A stretch of DNA of 60,000 nt from Takakia lepidozioides (lineage: Eukaryota > Streptophyta > Takakiopsida > Takakiales > Takakiaceae), in contig CM060734.1 in assembly GCA_030704615.1 (NCBI GenBank), forward strand, positions 35,544,042 to 35,604,041, read 5' to 3'. Below, piece after piece: positions 1 to 9,399 of the stretch. Under the pieces are notes generated by a model. The model was not told the origin of the DNA. It did not search any database and worked only from the letters and a program-made list of their open reading frames with translations. How positions within the stretch are numbered: the first letter of the stretch is position 1; the number at the start of each line of letters is the position of its first letter. Made by a program: the position numbers and the translations under genes.

Positions 1-499
1 AGGACTCACCATGGGGCGGAGACTTGGTGGTGGGAGTCGTGGGGAGTCTTGGGACTCACCACGGTTCATTGGGGCCGTGGTGGGTGGGCCAAGACTCACC
101 GCGACTCATCACCAGGAATCGAGGGTCTTCGTGGTGGTTCGCCATAAAATGGCATGGTTGTTTGTGAAACCCCCGTGGACAGTCACAGAAGTATATATAG
201 GGAGTAGTAACCCCGAGAACGGTGCAAGCCTGTTGGTGTCCAAAAACTAGTGAGTAAGCGAGCGAGCCGGAAAGCAACCAAAGAGTGGGGAGCTATTCCG
301 GACTGCCATCTACTAAAGGGAATTTCCACTAGGCCCAAATTGGTGGAGGGTCTGTTGGGGGAAGAAATGGGGACCGTTATGTCCCGGTGAGCAGCCAAAG
401 CTCCGAGTTGGCCCGGCGGCCAGGTTGGGAGTTAGGCGCGCACATCAAAGCGAGTAATTATGACTTGAAGGGGAGCTTATCGAAGTGAGGTGCGCGACA
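1..499 (+). repeat. LTR remnant (3' LTR or solo LTR) of the chromovirus family seen at 8619-15578
   Basis: This segment aligns end to end with the 3' two thirds of the LTRs at 8619-9344 and 14865-15578. It shares the TATATATA box (192-199), the CTAGTGAGTAAGCGAGCGAG block and the terminal GCGCGACA at 492-499. What follows (GGCGGTGTACTC) is not a primer-binding site, so this is either the 3' LTR of an element lying left of the window or a solo LTR. Divergence from the other two copies is clearly higher than between those two, so it is an older insertion. Confidence 0.85.
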
Positions 500-977
500 G
501 GCGGTGTACTCGGGTGTGAGTGTACATATGAAATTGGTGTACAAGCAGTGGATGAGGGTTTCTTTGCGTCAGATCCTTGTGTTTGATCCTCCTCGCGCGC
601 ATCACTCGTCTTTCTTGCTTGCCCTTTTGTTGTGAAAGTTGCTTCTTGAGAGGAAATGAGTATATGCTTCAGGCTCGTTTTGAGGCTTCACAAGGGTCTT
701 CATGGAACCACTCTTTCACGTTTTTGAGGGGCGATTCCTTCTTGGGGGCGATTGAGAGTGCCCATAAAACTTGGCTCTTACTTAGAGGTGTGGACGGGCG
801 GCCGGGCTTGTGATGGCTAGTAGGAGTGAGGAGAATGACTGCCTGTGAGTAGGTATGAATAGGTAAGGGAAATTATGACACATATCGTAGTACTTGAGCC
901 ATTGGATGACTATTATCAATGGGATGAACGTGGCCCAATTGTTAGAGAAGTTGGAGTAATATCTGGTGTGAATTAAC
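500..977. other. Non-coding stretch, nothing recognised
   Basis: The only open frame is about 78 codons (577-813). It has no recognisable motif and no conserved context. No RNA gene or repeat boundary was found apart from the flanking elements. Confidence 0.5.
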
Positions 978-1607
978 CCTTAAGCGCCCACCAAGCCAAT
1001 TTTGGGCTTTTGGTTTTGGTTTTTTTTTCCCCTTGGATACTTGGTAAAATCTGATGAATTTTACATATGTTCATCTAGGGCACTGGAGGCACACATGTGT
1101 ATGGTCTGATCTCGCCCGATCAAAGTTAGGGCTGAGAAAATTCCATACACTTCCGCGAGCTCTCTCCTCTCCTCGTCTCGCACTATGTGTCTCCCGCGGA
1201 CAGGTGTATGGTTTGACCCCCCCCCTCCTTTGACCAAGTGTCAAGTGCTGGATTTTTACCCAAATTCGTCGTTTTTCTCTTGGATGGATGCTGTATCCCA
1301 TGGGGATGAAGTGGGAGCAGAATCAGCCAATTCCACTTTCATCCCGTCAGTCAAATACCTGGATATACGGTCAGTTTTTATTTTTCCCTTGAAAATCTCC
1401 CAAAAATGGGCCCCACCTTCAACGGTGGCATTTTGCCAGATTTGGGCCAAATGCCCTCAAAATTTTACAGCAGATGCAGGGGATAGTTGCGCACATAACG
1501 TGCAGTCAGTTTTTCAAAATTCACTTTGTTTTAAAAATGCTGGCGATTTTTCCACCTGGGGTCGGGTTTTTTCAAAAAGTCAAAGAAAGGAATTGGGCAC
1601 TTAAGGG
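978..1607. mobile_element. Candidate non-autonomous DNA element with CCCTTAAG terminal inverted repeats
   Basis: The left end reads CCCTTAAGCGCCCA (978-991) and the right end is its inverse with one change (1594-1607). The left end is preceded by TTAA, the target typical of piggyBac elements, but the base group after the right end is TGAC, so the target duplication is not confirmed. The interior has a 139-codon frame (1185-1604) with no recognisable domain; I regard it as chance. The same TTAACCCTTAAG 12-mer recurs at 42812 and 57708. Confidence 0.4.
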
Positions 1608-1962
1608 TGACATTTGTCTGATGTGGCAATTAAAGTTAAAATGCATTTGTTAGTACCAACTTTGAACACAAATGGTAAAGAATGTTACACTACGAGAAAA
1701 GAGTAAAATTCATTTGTAATTTAAGCTAACACATGACAAAGCAAAGTCCTTTAGCTTAATATTTACTATAAACTAATATGCTACTTAGTAGATGCCAAAC
1801 CTTGCAAATCTTTGTGTATACAGGATACATTCCACCACCAATGGTCTCAATAAAATTAGCCCTACAGGCTACATGTAGGACTAGATGACAGCAGAACGAC
1901 CTACATGTACTGCAAGTGGTCGTGCGAGCATTGCATGCTTGAGCAACTAGTAAAATAGTATA
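1608..1962. other. AT-rich non-coding spacer
   Basis: No open frame or RNA gene is visible between the two small inverted-repeat elements. A short inverted motif built on CTACATGTAG lies near 1870-1915. Confidence 0.5.
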
Positions 1963-2356
1963 CTGTAGAGGTCGCTCTATTCCGACTTTAAATTAATTCA
2001 TTTTAAGAGAGAATGAATATTTTAAAAATTTGCCCTGATAAAACGAATGAGGGCAATATTTTTTATTTTAAAAATTAAACTTTGAAAAAAAAAAAGTGGC
2101 AACTGCCGAATGCAAAACAATTACAATAGTGAATGCACAAACGTTCAAATTTGAGACTTACTAATAAAAAATACTAACTACTACTAACTACTTATTAATG
2201 AAATTTAATGAAAAGTACCTTAGGTGCCGAATTCCAGAAAATCGGATGAAGCTTAGATGAAAAAATTAATATTGTCATTAAGCCTGCCGAACCTGGCAAC
2301 CTGCATGTATTAAATGATTTCGACAAGGGTCCGTCGGAATAGAGCGGCCTCTACCG
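1963..2356. mobile_element. 394-bp MITE with TA target duplication (Tc1/mariner-like)
   Basis: The left terminal repeat CTGTAGAGGTCGCTCTATTC begins at 1963. The inverse at the right end (2333-2356) matches over 24 bp with two substitutions. TA dinucleotides flank both ends (1961-1962 and 2357-2358), as expected for Tc1/mariner-type insertion. The interior is AT-rich with no reading frame, so the copy is non-autonomous and would need a transposase supplied in trans. Assignment to the superfamily rests on the TA duplication and the repeats only. Confidence 0.7.
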
Positions 2357-2718
2357 TAGTTATGTATGCTATGATACAAAATTGTTCATAATTTCAAAAC
2401 TTCTACTTTCTTGAGGGACAAAGAGTCTTTGAGTGTCTCGAATAAAATGACCTTTCCATGTTGAATAGGAGGAGTGAACAAAGGTATTCTGATAGGGGCC
2501 CACAAAACTCGTCCACCTCTACGTGAATTGCATGTATTAATTTGCACCTCCATGGAAAGGCTAAATTTGTGGGGACGTCCTTTAGATAAATTTAATATCC
2601 TATTTAGACAAATGGGGTTTTTTTAAACTGTAGTGACGGATAATTTCTTCACCTTTGTGCTATTGTTGCATGATTTGGCAGAGCTGGGTACTTGGGGTAC
2701 GGCGCCAAGCGCAAGGCT
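2357..2718. other. Non-coding spacer
   Basis: No supported gene. This is AT-rich sequence between the TA-flanked MITE and the atp1-like fragment. Confidence 0.5.
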
Positions 2719-2830
2719 AAATTGCAAGTGGATGAGATCGGTCAAGTGGTATCAGTTGGAGATGGAATTGCACGTGTTTATGGATCAAACAAAGATTCAG
2801 GCCAGGGAAATGGTTGAATTTGGGGCTTCC
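2719..2830 (+). pseudogene. atp1: Fragment resembling mitochondrial ATP synthase alpha subunit (atp1)
   Basis: The plus-strand reading from 2719 gives VDEIGQVVSVGDGIARVYG, the conserved N-terminal beta-barrel stretch of F1-ATPase alpha. After one extra base near 2794 it continues as KIQAREMVEF. Only about 37 codons are present and the frame is broken, so no product is made. atp1 is mitochondrial in most plants and charophytes, so the simplest reading is a nuclear insertion of mitochondrial DNA; a fragment of a nuclear or captured copy is the alternative. It abuts the piggyBac relic that starts just downstream. Confidence 0.6.
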
Positions 2831-2844
2831 ACGCCGCCAGCTCA

Positions 2845-3545
2845 CTCTCAAGAAAAAGTATAAGACTGACAATTTCAAGGAGACTTATGGTTCAAGATGC
2901 ATGATGATATGGATGTGGCAGCTGTGCTATGGTGGGACAAGAAGGCGGTCTATCTTCTATCCATTGCAACCAGACCTGTTGTTGGTCCGAACTCTCCTGT
3001 AACTGTTCGGAGTGACTCTTAGGAGGTTTGTGGGCAATGCTCGTGTACAAATTCCTTCTTCTCCAATGCACCTGCAATACCAATTTTTGATGCGCGTTGT
3101 GGATGTGCAGGATCAATTGAGAGGGGCTTATAGTGTGCAAACTAAAACACACAAGTGGTAGCATCACGTGTACTTTTTTTTGTTTGACACTAGCATGGTG
3201 AAATGTTGGATTTTCACATTCAGCCCACATGAGGGCGGTGGGGAAGACACATCTTACCCACCTTAAGTTCAATTTAGCAATGACCACACAACTTACAGAT
3301 AGATGGTGGTCTCCCTGGAGATGATCGCTAGCATCTACACTCCCCGCTAGTGGATCTGCATTGCAAGCGAAGAAGGAGCCTGACACTGGAAAAACAAAAA
3401 CAAAAGACAAAACAAAAACAAAATTGAAAAGAACGCACTCCGTGTTGGCTTTGTGACACTTGCAAAGGCTCCTTGTCAAACTACCCCTCCTTCCCTGCTT
3501 CAAGGCACTGCAGTGGGCCGTTGGTTTGCTCGTCGTGGCTGCTCC
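2845..3545 (+). pseudogene. piggyBac-family (PGBD, DDE_Tnp_1_7) transposase relic
   Basis: Three shifted frames read together show the piggyBac C-terminal half. An LTLKKKYKTD segment (2850s) leads into DDMDVAAVLWWDKKAVYLLS (2905-2964). VDVQDQLRGAYSVQTKTHKW (around 3100-3160) is the canonical 'VDxxDQLRxxYSxQRKTHKWW' block with a TAG in place of the second W. FDTSMVKCWI follows, and a Cys-rich tail starting PCWLCDTC (3440s) matches the C-terminal zinc-binding domain of the family. In-frame stops and frameshifts make it non-functional. The N-terminal half is not recognisable. The family cuts and pastes at TTAA sites in the nucleus. Confidence 0.75.
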
Positions 3546-3554
3546 GTCGGGCTC

Positions 3555-3716
3555 TCTCTTCGAGTCTCTTCTCTCTCACACACAGTGCACAAGTTTAGGG
3601 TTCTCTCTCACACCCACACTCTTTCTCTCTCTCCCTGCGTTGCTCTCTCACATACACACGTTGCTCTCTCTTACACATACACATGGTGTCCCTCTCTCTC
3701 TCTCCCAACGTTGACA
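3555..3716. repeat. CT/CA-rich microsatellite-like tract
   Basis: Runs of TCTCTC interleaved with CACACA and ACATACAC. Open frames here on both strands (for example 3453-3722) are products of the low complexity, not genes. Confidence 0.75.
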
Positions 3717-3809
3717 GTCTAGTTGCAGAGCCTGAATCAGCTCGAGGTGGTAAACAAAAAAGAATCGGGGGGTATGCATCCTCCCCGTATGTAGTCTTTG
3801 GTGTCACGA

Positions 3810-3837
3810 CCGTCGGATCAAACCTCTGATCCGACGG
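3810..3837. repeat. Perfect 11-bp inverted repeat with 6-nt loop
   Basis: CCGTCGGATCA at 3810-3820 is followed by AACCTC and the exact inverse at 3827-3837. Imperfect pairing extends outward about 8 bp on each side. GATCCGACGG-type palindromes are common inside plant MITEs; no element boundary was identified here. Confidence 0.6.
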
Positions 3838-4133
3838 CTGTGGCAATGGGGATGGAATTCATTAATTTCATGGATGGATGGGCATGGAATAATCATCCAT
3901 CCATCTATATTTTCATCCATCTCCCATGCAAATTAATCCATGATATGCCGGCGCCTTGAAAAATATTAATGACATTGATACCGTATTTACAACCTAGGGG
4001 GCGACGCTCCTGTCAGGGCTCGTGGGCTCCACATGTGGGATCCCCACGTGGGCTCCCTACATCAACTCCAATTTATTTTATTAATCCTAAGTCCAAGGTT
4101 CGAACCAATGTTGTGCGGGTATATTGATTTCAA

Positions 4134-4305
4134 TATACCCATAGGGTATAAGTAAGTTATTTATGTCAAATCATTTACCCTCCGGGTATGGATAAATTGA
4201 AATCTCAAAAAATTATTTACCCTCCGGGTATGGGTAGATTAACTTTTCAGATTTCTATATAACCCCCGGGAATGGATATATATGCCAAAATATACCCTAA
4301 GGTAT
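4134..4305. repeat. Array of TACCC-N3-GGGTA palindromes
   Basis: Palindromes lie at 4134-4150 (TATACCC ATA GGGTATA), 4176-4188 and 4218-4230 (TACCC TCC GGGTA). A degraded copy (AACCCCCGGGAA) sits at about 4261 and a further one at 4292-4305 (ATACC CTAA GGTAT). The first three are about 42 bp apart. No function is assigned. Confidence 0.65.
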
Positions 4306-4507
4306 GAATAGTTTCCGGGTATGGATAGTTATTTCTATTAATATATAATTTAATGGTTTTAAAGAATATATGATGTTTTTCAATATGTACAAAACACAAA
4401 AAAAACAATCTATGGCAAAAGAGAAAATTGATAAGATATTGAATAATATTTTGGTGTTAATTTCCAATGCAAGATGGAGGAGGTTTGAGATTTAAAAAAA
4501 AACACAT

Positions 4508-4740
4508 CGGCTAGTAGCTCAGCTAGTAAGTGCACAATGTGTGTCACTCAGGTGGTTTGGGGTTCGAACCCGCTGCTCTGCCCCGTGTGGGATTGTTCGT
4601 GTGACGGTATGTCTGGGCGTTGATCATCCCGTAGGTCTCATGGCCCATAAATGAAAGGGGGTTAATCTTTCCCCCTCCTCAAGGGCCTGAATTGTGGGCT
4701 GTCGCTCCCATATTTTCTTAAATAAATAAATAAATGAAAA
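4508..4740 (+). mobile_element. tRNA-derived SINE
   Basis: A tRNA-like head carries an A box (TAGCTCAGCTAG, 4515-4526) and a perfect B box (GGTTCGAACCC, 4561-4571), spaced as in a tRNA gene. A non-tRNA body of about 140 bp follows. The copy ends in a short AAATAAATAAATAAATG tail (4719-4736), as expected for a SINE mobilised by LINE machinery. No clear target-site duplication could be seen. A second copy of the same head appears inverted at 5285-5365. Confidence 0.65.
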
Positions 4741-4808
4741 CCCCTCAAGGGCTGTCAGGTTTCCTTTTATGTACATATAGATCTAAAGAGGTATTGTTTG
4801 GGTTATAT

Positions 4809-4865
4809 GACATTTAAGGAATGATATATATGTGACATTTAAGGAATGATATATATGTAACATTT
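4809..4865. repeat. 25-bp tandem repeat, about 2.2 copies
   Basis: GACATTTAAGGAATGATATA begins at 4809 and again at 4834, with a partial third copy from 4859. Confidence 0.8.
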
Positions 4866-5082
4866 GTTTTAGCTGTGATTGGAGCTTTCTTATAGCTCAA
4901 GACTCCCTAACAACACAACAAAAAGATAAAAGACCTCCATATTTGAACCTCCATATTCTTTGCATTCTTTTTGCATCCAGATATAAATATTGAATTGGGC
5001 ACAAGTTTATCTTGCAAGATATAAAAATAAAAAGCTCCGGAGAGGATGGGATGTGGGTTCGAACCTGGAACCAATATCAATG

Positions 5083-5115
<33 letters not shown>

Positions 5116-5127
5116 CTAGTTAGTATT

Positions 5128-5168
<41 letters not shown>
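5083..5168. repeat. CTAA/TTAG palindrome with TA-rich centre
   Basis: About six to seven CTAA units followed by TATATATA (5083-5115) are mirrored by a TA run and TTAG units (5126-5168). The result is a potential hairpin with arms of 30 bp or more. A second 11-bp inverted pair (ATTTTGGGAGA 5170-5180, inverse 5216-5226) follows at once. Confidence 0.85.
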
Positions 5169-5284
5169 GATTTTGGGAGAAGAAAGTGGGCCATCCAATC
5201 AGAGATGGTGGTGGGTCTCCCAAAATGGTGGCTGATCTTTCTTTTTTTGCTTTTTACAATCCCAAGCACAAATCAAACGACAAA

Positions 5285-5365
5285 GGCCATGGTGGCAGGA
5301 TGTGATCCCCAAACCAGTGGGGGACACAATGTGCACAATCCAACTGAGCTACTGGTTGTTGGTGG
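5285..5365 (-). mobile_element. Inverted copy of the tRNA-derived SINE head
   Basis: Read on the minus strand this gives TAGCTCAGTTGGATTG, then TGCACATTGTGT, then a B-box-like GGGGATCACATCC. The order and spacing match the SINE at 4508. The B box has decayed and the body and tail are unclear. Confidence 0.45.
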
Positions 5366-5389
5366 CGGATCTAGGGAGTATTTATAAGC

Positions 5390-6340
5390 TGAAGCTATGC
5401 ATCATTTGGCCCATTATGAGGCTGGTAGGGATAGCTCTTGTGAGGGCCCCGCACTTGCCATTATGGGGGATACTCAGATAGCTAACTGACCTTCTAACTC
5501 CGTCCCACACCCTTATCCACCATAATGACTTTGGTAGGACCTCTCCATCATCTGTTCTGAATTCCAATATGATGGGAAGCTAGCTCACTTGCAATCTCAA
5601 CCGCACGATCGTGACTCTCCAAAATCTGACGGCTTCAATAGATCGATCCCCGTCGTAGTGTTTGCACCTCTCTTCAGTGACCACGTCCTAGCACACAATG
5701 CATCTGAGGTGTATAAATATGAGGCCTCACCTCATTCTCACTCTTTTCGTGCTTATTGCACCTCATTAGTCATTTCCATGCTCTCGCTTGCTCTCTCCTT
5801 CCCCCCTCTCTATCTTGGTCATCTCCGCCTCTGGAGACGCCTTTCTCAATGACCGTCTTTCCATCTCATTTTCTGTATATATACTAGATCTTTATCCCAT
5901 TGAAAGTCTTAACCATAAGTCCCAAATCATTCACCTATCCACATCCGCACTCATCACACTTCACCAAAACATCCATTTTTTTATCCACTTTTTGATGTGC
6001 TTAGGTTGGTTCGGACCTTAGGCCGAAGTGTCGCACTGTTGCAAAATTTCTCTCAAATATCCTTCATCTAGACTCATACATTTCATTGATTACAGAAACA
6101 TCATCCATTCACTTCTCATCCATCCAGTCATAATTCATCCAATTATCATCCCTCATCCATTACATTCTTTAACCTCATGAAGTCATGATCTGACTTTCAT
6201 CCAATTTTTCCATTAATTTAACATTAGACTTCACAAGGTGGGACTTCGAAACAGGGTCCGAAATCAGTATCTGTGAGAGTTACATATCCTGACTCAATCT
6301 TGATATTATCTTGTGATGAAATTACAAACCATTTGTCCAC
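5390..6340. other. Non-coding spacer, CATCC-rich in its second half
   Basis: Repeated CATCC/CATTCA words dominate 5930-6200. Short open frames (5589-5852, 5788-6021) have no recognisable features. Confidence 0.5.
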
Positions 6341-6347
6341 AGTCGAG

Positions 6348-6628
6348 GAGTCTCTAAATGAGGAGGCCCAGGTGAGATTCACAACTTGGCACAGAGATCA
6401 TCAGTTGTCTATGAGTTAAATGTTTCATTGGGAATTCAAATCATGATTGGGTGATACATTGGACCTAGGTCCGAAAGCATTGTTCATCAGTCCCTGTGAC
6501 TATAGTTGCTCACAAATCCAAGAGTTTACTACATGAGGAGGCCCGGACGAGGTTCACAATTTGGCATGGAGATCGTCTCATTGGGAAGTCAAATCTTGAC
6601 TGGCTGATACTTAGGACCCAGGTCCGAA
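6348..6628. repeat. Two diverged direct repeats (about 110-130 bp each)
   Basis: Copy 1 (6348-6475) and copy 2 (6522-6628) share, in order, ATGAGGAGGCCC, TTCACAA, TTGGCA, CTCATTGGGAA-like and GGACC-AGGTCCGAA blocks. They lie directly upstream of the old gypsy relic. Whether they belong to it is unknown. Confidence 0.6.
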
Positions 6629-6629
6629 T

Positions 6630-8618
6630 AGTGCTATTGCAAAGGCTCTAACCAAACTGACTAAGGTAGACCAGGAGTAGCAGTGGGAAGATGAGCAAGA
6701 GCGAGTTTTTCAAGAGTTCAAGGCGAGGTTGATTTCGCTATCTTGAGACGACCTATCAGGGGGCGCCCCTTTTAGCTGCATACGGATTGGAGCATGTTGG
6801 GGCTTGGAGCGGTACTCACACATGTGGATGATGAGAGAAGAGAGTTCGTAATGGCTTATGCTAGTCGCTCGAACAACGCTGCAGAGTCTAAGTATAGCTC
6901 ATATGAGGGGGAGTGCTTAGCTGTAGTGTGGGCCGTGACACACTTCAGGTGCTATCTATACGGCAATCTCTTTACCCTTGTCACGGATCACCATCCACTC
7001 AAGTGGTTAATGGAGTCAGACAAACTTACGGGGAAGCTTGCACGGTGGGCACTTATACTCCAGGAATATGACTTTCAGGTTGTGCATCGACTGGGTTTGG
7101 TCAATAGGGATGGATGAATTGAGTCGCAATCCATGCACGAGCCAGCAGGATAACACTGGAGCTCGGTGGCATGGTGAGACGGACGAGGAGATGGTGCTGG
7201 GATGACATGCATCTGCCTTTTGTGTATCTTGGCATCGGGAGGTCGGGTTGGACCTACAACAAGGATGACTATAGACGGAGTGTTTTAGGACCCTCAGGCT
7301 AGTGACGAGCTAGGTGGTGCCAGAATTATACATAAGGATTTGGTTGTGTTGAACTACCTCCGCACTGGAGACACAACAACTAGTGTGACTGCCAAGGAGA
7401 GGGATCAGATCCTGCAACGAGCCAAGAGGTTCAAGTGGGAGGGGATACACCTACTCCGAGTGTGGGAGGTTGGTCGGGTGAGGATCGTGCCTCACCCAAC
7501 ACAGCGTGTACGGTTAGTGCGACAAGCCCATGAGGACTGGGGGCATTTTGGAGTGCGACGCACTCATACTTTACTGCAGGGGTAGAATTGGTGGCATGGT
7601 ATGCACACAGAGGTGCAACAGTTCGTTGCTAAAGTGTATGGTATGTGACAGGGTGCATGCTTGATTCAACGCCCCTACACCACAATTGTATCATTTACCC
7701 ATCATGGGATTGGGCTATAGGTGAAGTCTTGACTTCGCAGGGCCGTTGCCACTGACGATGCGCCACTTCAGTAATGTGTTGGTGATGGTGGAGCACTTCT
7801 CCAAGTGGATTGAGTTGGTTCCGTTGCCTTACAAGGCTAGTGAGGGGGCTGCGTATGCATTCTTGGATCGTGTGCTTAGCCGATTCGGTGCTCCAGCGGA
7901 GGTACTCATATATCAAGGGAGATAGTTCTTGGGGGAGTTTCAAGCTTTGTGTGATAAAGCCTTGATAGATCACCGCACCACTTCTCGGGATCATCCTGAG
8001 GTCGATGGCTTGGCAGAGAGAGAGTGGTTCAGACGGTGAAGAGGGGTTTGCGCAAGTATGGCTTGCAGAAGGGACACCTATGAGATTGGGATCTTCAGGT
8101 ACCTTGGTTAGCCATGAGCTACAGATTTAACAAGCAAGCATCACTTGTCTCATTCTCACCATATTTCTTTCTCTTTGGCCGAGAGCCGGATTTGCCTGCA
8201 TCTATTTGCAGGGAGGCTGCAGTAGTCATCAACCTTGATGATCCGGATGTGTGTATGTGCCCAGCGGACAGAGTTGTTCAAGAGAGTCATGCCTATGGCT
8301 TTTGAGAACCTTGTTATTGCCCAACACCGAGACACATTGAGGTATGCCACTATACATGGAGGGGGATATCGGCCATGTGTTCGACATTTCCACCCTGGGG
8401 ACTATATGTATGTACAGCAGACAACGCCTACAACCTTGGATGTCACAGCAGGACGTGTGATTTTAAGGGTAATGGAGGTGTTGCCTTCAGGAGTGTTGAT
8501 TCTGGAGGGTCGAGATGACATGGTATGGAAGGACCATGTGCGCAATTGTGTGCCATGTCACCTTCCACATGTGGATGAGAGGATAGACCCAACCTTCCTG
8601 TGGTACCTGCAGGGTTGC
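6630..8618 (+). pseudogene. Decayed Ty3/gypsy pol (RNase H and integrase), 5' part of a split element
   Basis: In shifted plus-strand frames the order is as follows. The end of the reverse transcriptase lies near 6640-6740. RNase H (6794-7117) shows SNNAAESKYSSYEGECLAVV and TDHHPLKWLM. An integrase zinc-binding region follows (about 7340-7660; HEDWGHFGVRRT). The integrase core (7740-8200; HFSKWIELVPLP) carries several stops. The C-terminal region ends with GRDDMVWKDHVRNC (8505-8550). gag and most of the reverse transcriptase are missing or unrecognisable. The chromovirus at 8619 was inserted here; the reading resumes at 15579 with a PHD-finger motif and a probable 3' LTR start at 15982. Multiple stops and frameshifts make it inert. 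Confidence 0.8.
8614..8618. repeat. Target-site duplication GTTGC (left copy)
   Basis: GTTGC directly precedes the 5' LTR and recurs at 15579-15583 directly after the 3' LTR, the 5-bp duplication expected of a gypsy integrase. It proves that 8619-15578 is one insertion. Confidence 0.9.
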
Positions 8619-9344
8619 TGTCGCGGCCCTTTGCCTTGAGGGCAGGGGGTCGGGACACATGAGGGGCTGCCCCTGTGGTGGGGGCAACGGCAGCGATAGG
8701 TATGGGGGGCTGAAGCACCCTTGAGTGCCCAAGGCACTCAAGGAGGCGGAGGCACTCACTAGGTGGAGCCCCGCACACCGGGTTGCGGTGGGGGTGGCTC
8801 CACAAGGGGTGGTGGTAGCTTAGCGGGACTTAGTGGGGGTGGCATAGGACTCACCATGGGGTGGAGACCTCGAGGTGGGAGTCGTGGGGAGTCTTGGGAC
8901 TCATCACGGTCCATTGGGGCCGCGGTGAGTGGGCCAAGACTCACCGCGACTCACCACCGGGAATCGAGGGTCTCCATGGTGGTTCGCCATAAAATGGCAT
9001 GGCTGGTTGTGAAACCCCCGCGGACAGCTACAGAAGTATATATAGGGAGTAGTAACCCCGAGAACGGTGCAAGCCCGTTGGTGACCAAAAACTAGTGAGT
9101 AAGCGAGCGAGCCGGAAAGCGACCAAAGAGTGGGGAGCTGTTCCGGACTGCCAACTACCAAAGGGAATTCCCGCTGGTTCCAAAGCGGTGGAGGGTTCTT
9201 TGGGAGAACAAAGGGGGACCGTTATGCCCCGGTGAGCAGCCGAAGCTCCAAGTTGGCCCGGTGGCCAGGTTGGGAGTTAGGCGAGCGCTTCAAAGCGAGT
9301 AACTATGACTTGAAGGGGAGCTTACCGAAGTGAGGTGCGCGACA
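8619..9344 (+). repeat. 5' LTR (726 bp)
   Basis: TG...CA boundaries, matched by the 3' LTR. It contains a perfect hairpin, CCTTGAGTGCC-CAA-GGCACTCAAGG, at 8719-8743, also perfect in the 3' LTR (14964-14988), and an outer GTGGAGCC/GGCTCCAC pair just downstream. The TATA box lies at 9037. Confidence 0.93.
9037..9044 (+). promoter_or_regulatory. LTR TATA box
   Basis: TATATATA followed by GGGAGTAG. It is conserved at 192-199 and 15279-15286 in the other two LTR copies, so it is the likely Pol II promoter of the element. Confidence 0.7.
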
Positions 9345-9346
9345 CT

Positions 9347-9358
9347 TGGTATCAGAGC
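9347..9358 (+). other. Primer-binding site (initiator tRNA-Met)
   Basis: TGGTATCAGAGC, two bases after the LTR end, is complementary to the 3' end of plant initiator tRNA-Met and primes minus-strand DNA synthesis in most plant LTR elements. Confidence 0.92.
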
Positions 9359-9399
9359 TTAGAGTTCAGTACGCGATCGTCCTTGGGATTGGCCTCATC

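Noticed and set aside
1185-1604. 139-codon plus-strand frame as a gene
   Set aside because: Inside a terminal-inverted-repeat element, low-complexity, no motif; judged chance.
2892-3503. Minus-strand 203-codon open frame
   Set aside because: It is antisense to the piggyBac relic, which has clear family motifs on the plus strand; the minus reading has no recognisable domain.
3453-3722. Two overlapping 84-89 codon frames
   Set aside because: Made of CT/CA microsatellite repeats; no coding signature.
4098-5072. Isolated GGTTCGAACC words at 4098 and 5057 as further tRNA genes or SINEs
   Set aside because: B-box-like words only; no A box at tRNA spacing and no cloverleaf.
8443-9161. Several 60-120 codon frames on both strands within the LTR
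   Set aside because: They lie in LTR sequence, recur in the other LTR copies, and break with small indels; typical shadows of GC-rich repeat DNA.
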